A stretch of DNA of 5,440 nucleotides from Deltaproteobacteria bacterium (GTDB taxonomy: Bacteria; Desulfobacterota; Desulfobacteria; Desulfobacterales; JAFDHS01): the NCBI GenBank assembly GCA_019308655.1, contig JAFDHS010000078.1, positions 1 to 5,440 of the forward strand, given 5' to 3'. Below, piece after piece: positions 4,743 to 5,440 of the stretch (position 1 is its first letter; every line of letters begins with the position of its first letter). The position numbers were made by a program, and so were the translations under genes. The notes under the pieces were generated by a model. The model did not search any database and was not told the origin of the DNA. It saw nothing but the letters and a program-made list of their open reading frames with translations.

Positions 4743-5440
4743 ATGGAACTTACTATTATTATTATCTTGTTTTACATTTTTAGTACGGCAGGATATTTTG
4801 CTTTTCTTTTTTTTCAAAAAAACTATTTTTATAAAGCCGGGTTTTTTCTACTGCTGGCAGGGTTTTTATTTCATTGCGCGGCCATAGGTTACGGGTCCAT
4901 AAAATCAGGCCATATCCCCGTCCATAATCTTCAGGAAACCCTTTCAATTGCAGCCTGGGCCATGGCTGGTGTTTTCCTTGTTTTTCAGTATAAAATAAGG
5001 CTTAAAATTTTAGGCATATATGCTGCTCCTCTTGTTACCGGTATTATGGCCGTGACATTATGGCTTCCGCAAACATCCGCAGGGGTAAATAATATTTTTA
5101 ACAGCTTATGGTTTAATTTTCATATCATTGCTATTTTCATAGGAGAGGCCTCCTTTGCCTTGGCTTGCGGAGCCGGGCTGTTATATCTTCTCCAGGAAAA
5201 TGCTATAAAAGCCAAAAAACGGGGTTTTTTTTACAAGCGTCTTCCTTCTTTGGACTTGATAGATACAAGTGGTTATGCTTGCTTGGTCGTGGGCTTTTCC
5301 ATGATTACCATCGGACTGATAACCGGTTTTGTATATGCCAAATTGATCTGGGGCAGATTCTGGAGTTGGGACCCTAAGGAGGTCTGGTCCGGCATAACAT
5401 GGCTTGTATATGCAACCCTTCTTCACGAACGTCTCACTGT
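4743..5440 (+). CDS. ccsA: CcsA/HemX-family cytochrome c biogenesis protein, 3' end beyond the window
   Basis: The frame is open from ATG 4743 to the window edge: 232 codons plus two bases. This integral membrane protein belongs to the heme-handling family of system II cytochrome c maturation (CcsA/ResC), in which CcsA works with CcsB/ResB to deliver heme to apocytochromes. Hydrophobic helices lie at about 3-23, 31-50, 66-82, 88-107, 123-150, 175-199 and 214-228. The Trp-rich heme motif WGRFWSWDPKEVWSGITW (203-220) is intact. His127 in WFNFH and His44 in FLFHC are candidate heme ligands; the second conserved periplasmic His would lie past the edge. AAPL, GEASFALACG and the HNLQETL segment also fit. 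An AAGG lies seven bases before the ATG, and an in-frame TAA just upstream excludes a longer start. HemX, a relative often next to hemA and linked to HemA levels, is an alternative name. ResB is not visible in this window. Confidence 0.92.
   Translation, partial: MELTIIIILFYIFSTAGYFAFLFFQKNYFYKAGFFLLLAGFLFHCAAIGYGSIKSGHIPVHNLQETLSIAAWAMAGVFLVFQYKIRLKILGIYAAPLVTGIMAVTLWLPQTSAGVNNIFNSLWFNFHIIAIFIGEASFALACGAGLLYLLQENAIKAKKRGFFYKRLPSLDLIDTSGYACLVVGFSMITIGLITGFVYAKLIWGRFWSWDPKEVWSGITWLVYATLLHERLT

Noticed and set aside
5181..5426. Minus-strand open frame of 81 codons inside ccsA
   Set aside because: The opposite strand encodes the intact Trp-rich CcsA motif, so this is a shadow.
1..5440. Mobile element, CRISPR array, toxin-antitoxin or defence system
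   Set aside because: No transposase, integrase, terminal repeats, spaced direct repeats or defence-type domains were found; all genes are housekeeping or conserved-hypothetical types.

Overview
The window reads as ordinary chromosomal DNA from an AT-rich Gram-negative anaerobe. A sulfate-reducing deltaproteobacterium (Desulfobacterales-like) is the best guess. This rests on gene content and order: a stand-alone precorrin-2 dehydrogenase/ferrochelatase directly before a CcsA/HemX-type cytochrome c biogenesis gene, plus a DUF1178 protein and a YgiM-like SH3 protein. The lineage is inferred from remembered family distribution, not from a search.

Layout: two genes lie on the minus strand in the left half. 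They are a YgiM-like SH3/coiled-coil/membrane-anchored envelope protein (1777-2415) and, after a 140-base gap, nadB, L-aspartate oxidase (2-1636). A 355-base, very AT-rich divergent intergenic region (2416-2770) separates them from a rightward run of four closely spaced genes. These encode a DUF1178 zinc-ribbon-like protein (2771-3193), an RNase Z-like metallo-beta-lactamase-fold hydrolase (3241-4023), a bifunctional precorrin-2 dehydrogenase/sirohydrochlorin ferrochelatase (4041-4706), and a CcsA/HemX-family protein that runs off the right edge (4743 to beyond 5440). The gaps of 47, 17 and 36 bases, all on one strand with no visible terminator, suggest an operon.

How the genes fit together: the last two genes are about tetrapyrroles. 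The Met8/CysG-type enzyme makes sirohydrochlorin and siroheme, the cofactor of sulfite reductases and, in many anaerobes, the precursor for heme made by the alternative Ahb route. The CcsA-type protein handles heme for c-type cytochrome assembly. In related genomes hemA commonly follows this pair, but that would lie beyond the window. NadB starts NAD synthesis from aspartate and can work anaerobically with fumarate as electron acceptor; nadA and nadC are not visible here. The roles of the DUF1178 protein and the MBL-fold hydrolase are not established.

No RNA gene, mobile element, CRISPR array, phage gene or defence system was seen. The less ordinary points are small: an 8-codon ORF overlapping the nadB start next to a short hairpin, nested dyads between the two minus-strand genes, palindromes in the divergent promoter region, and missing Shine-Dalgarno sequences for two operon genes. 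I found no convincing previously undescribed system.
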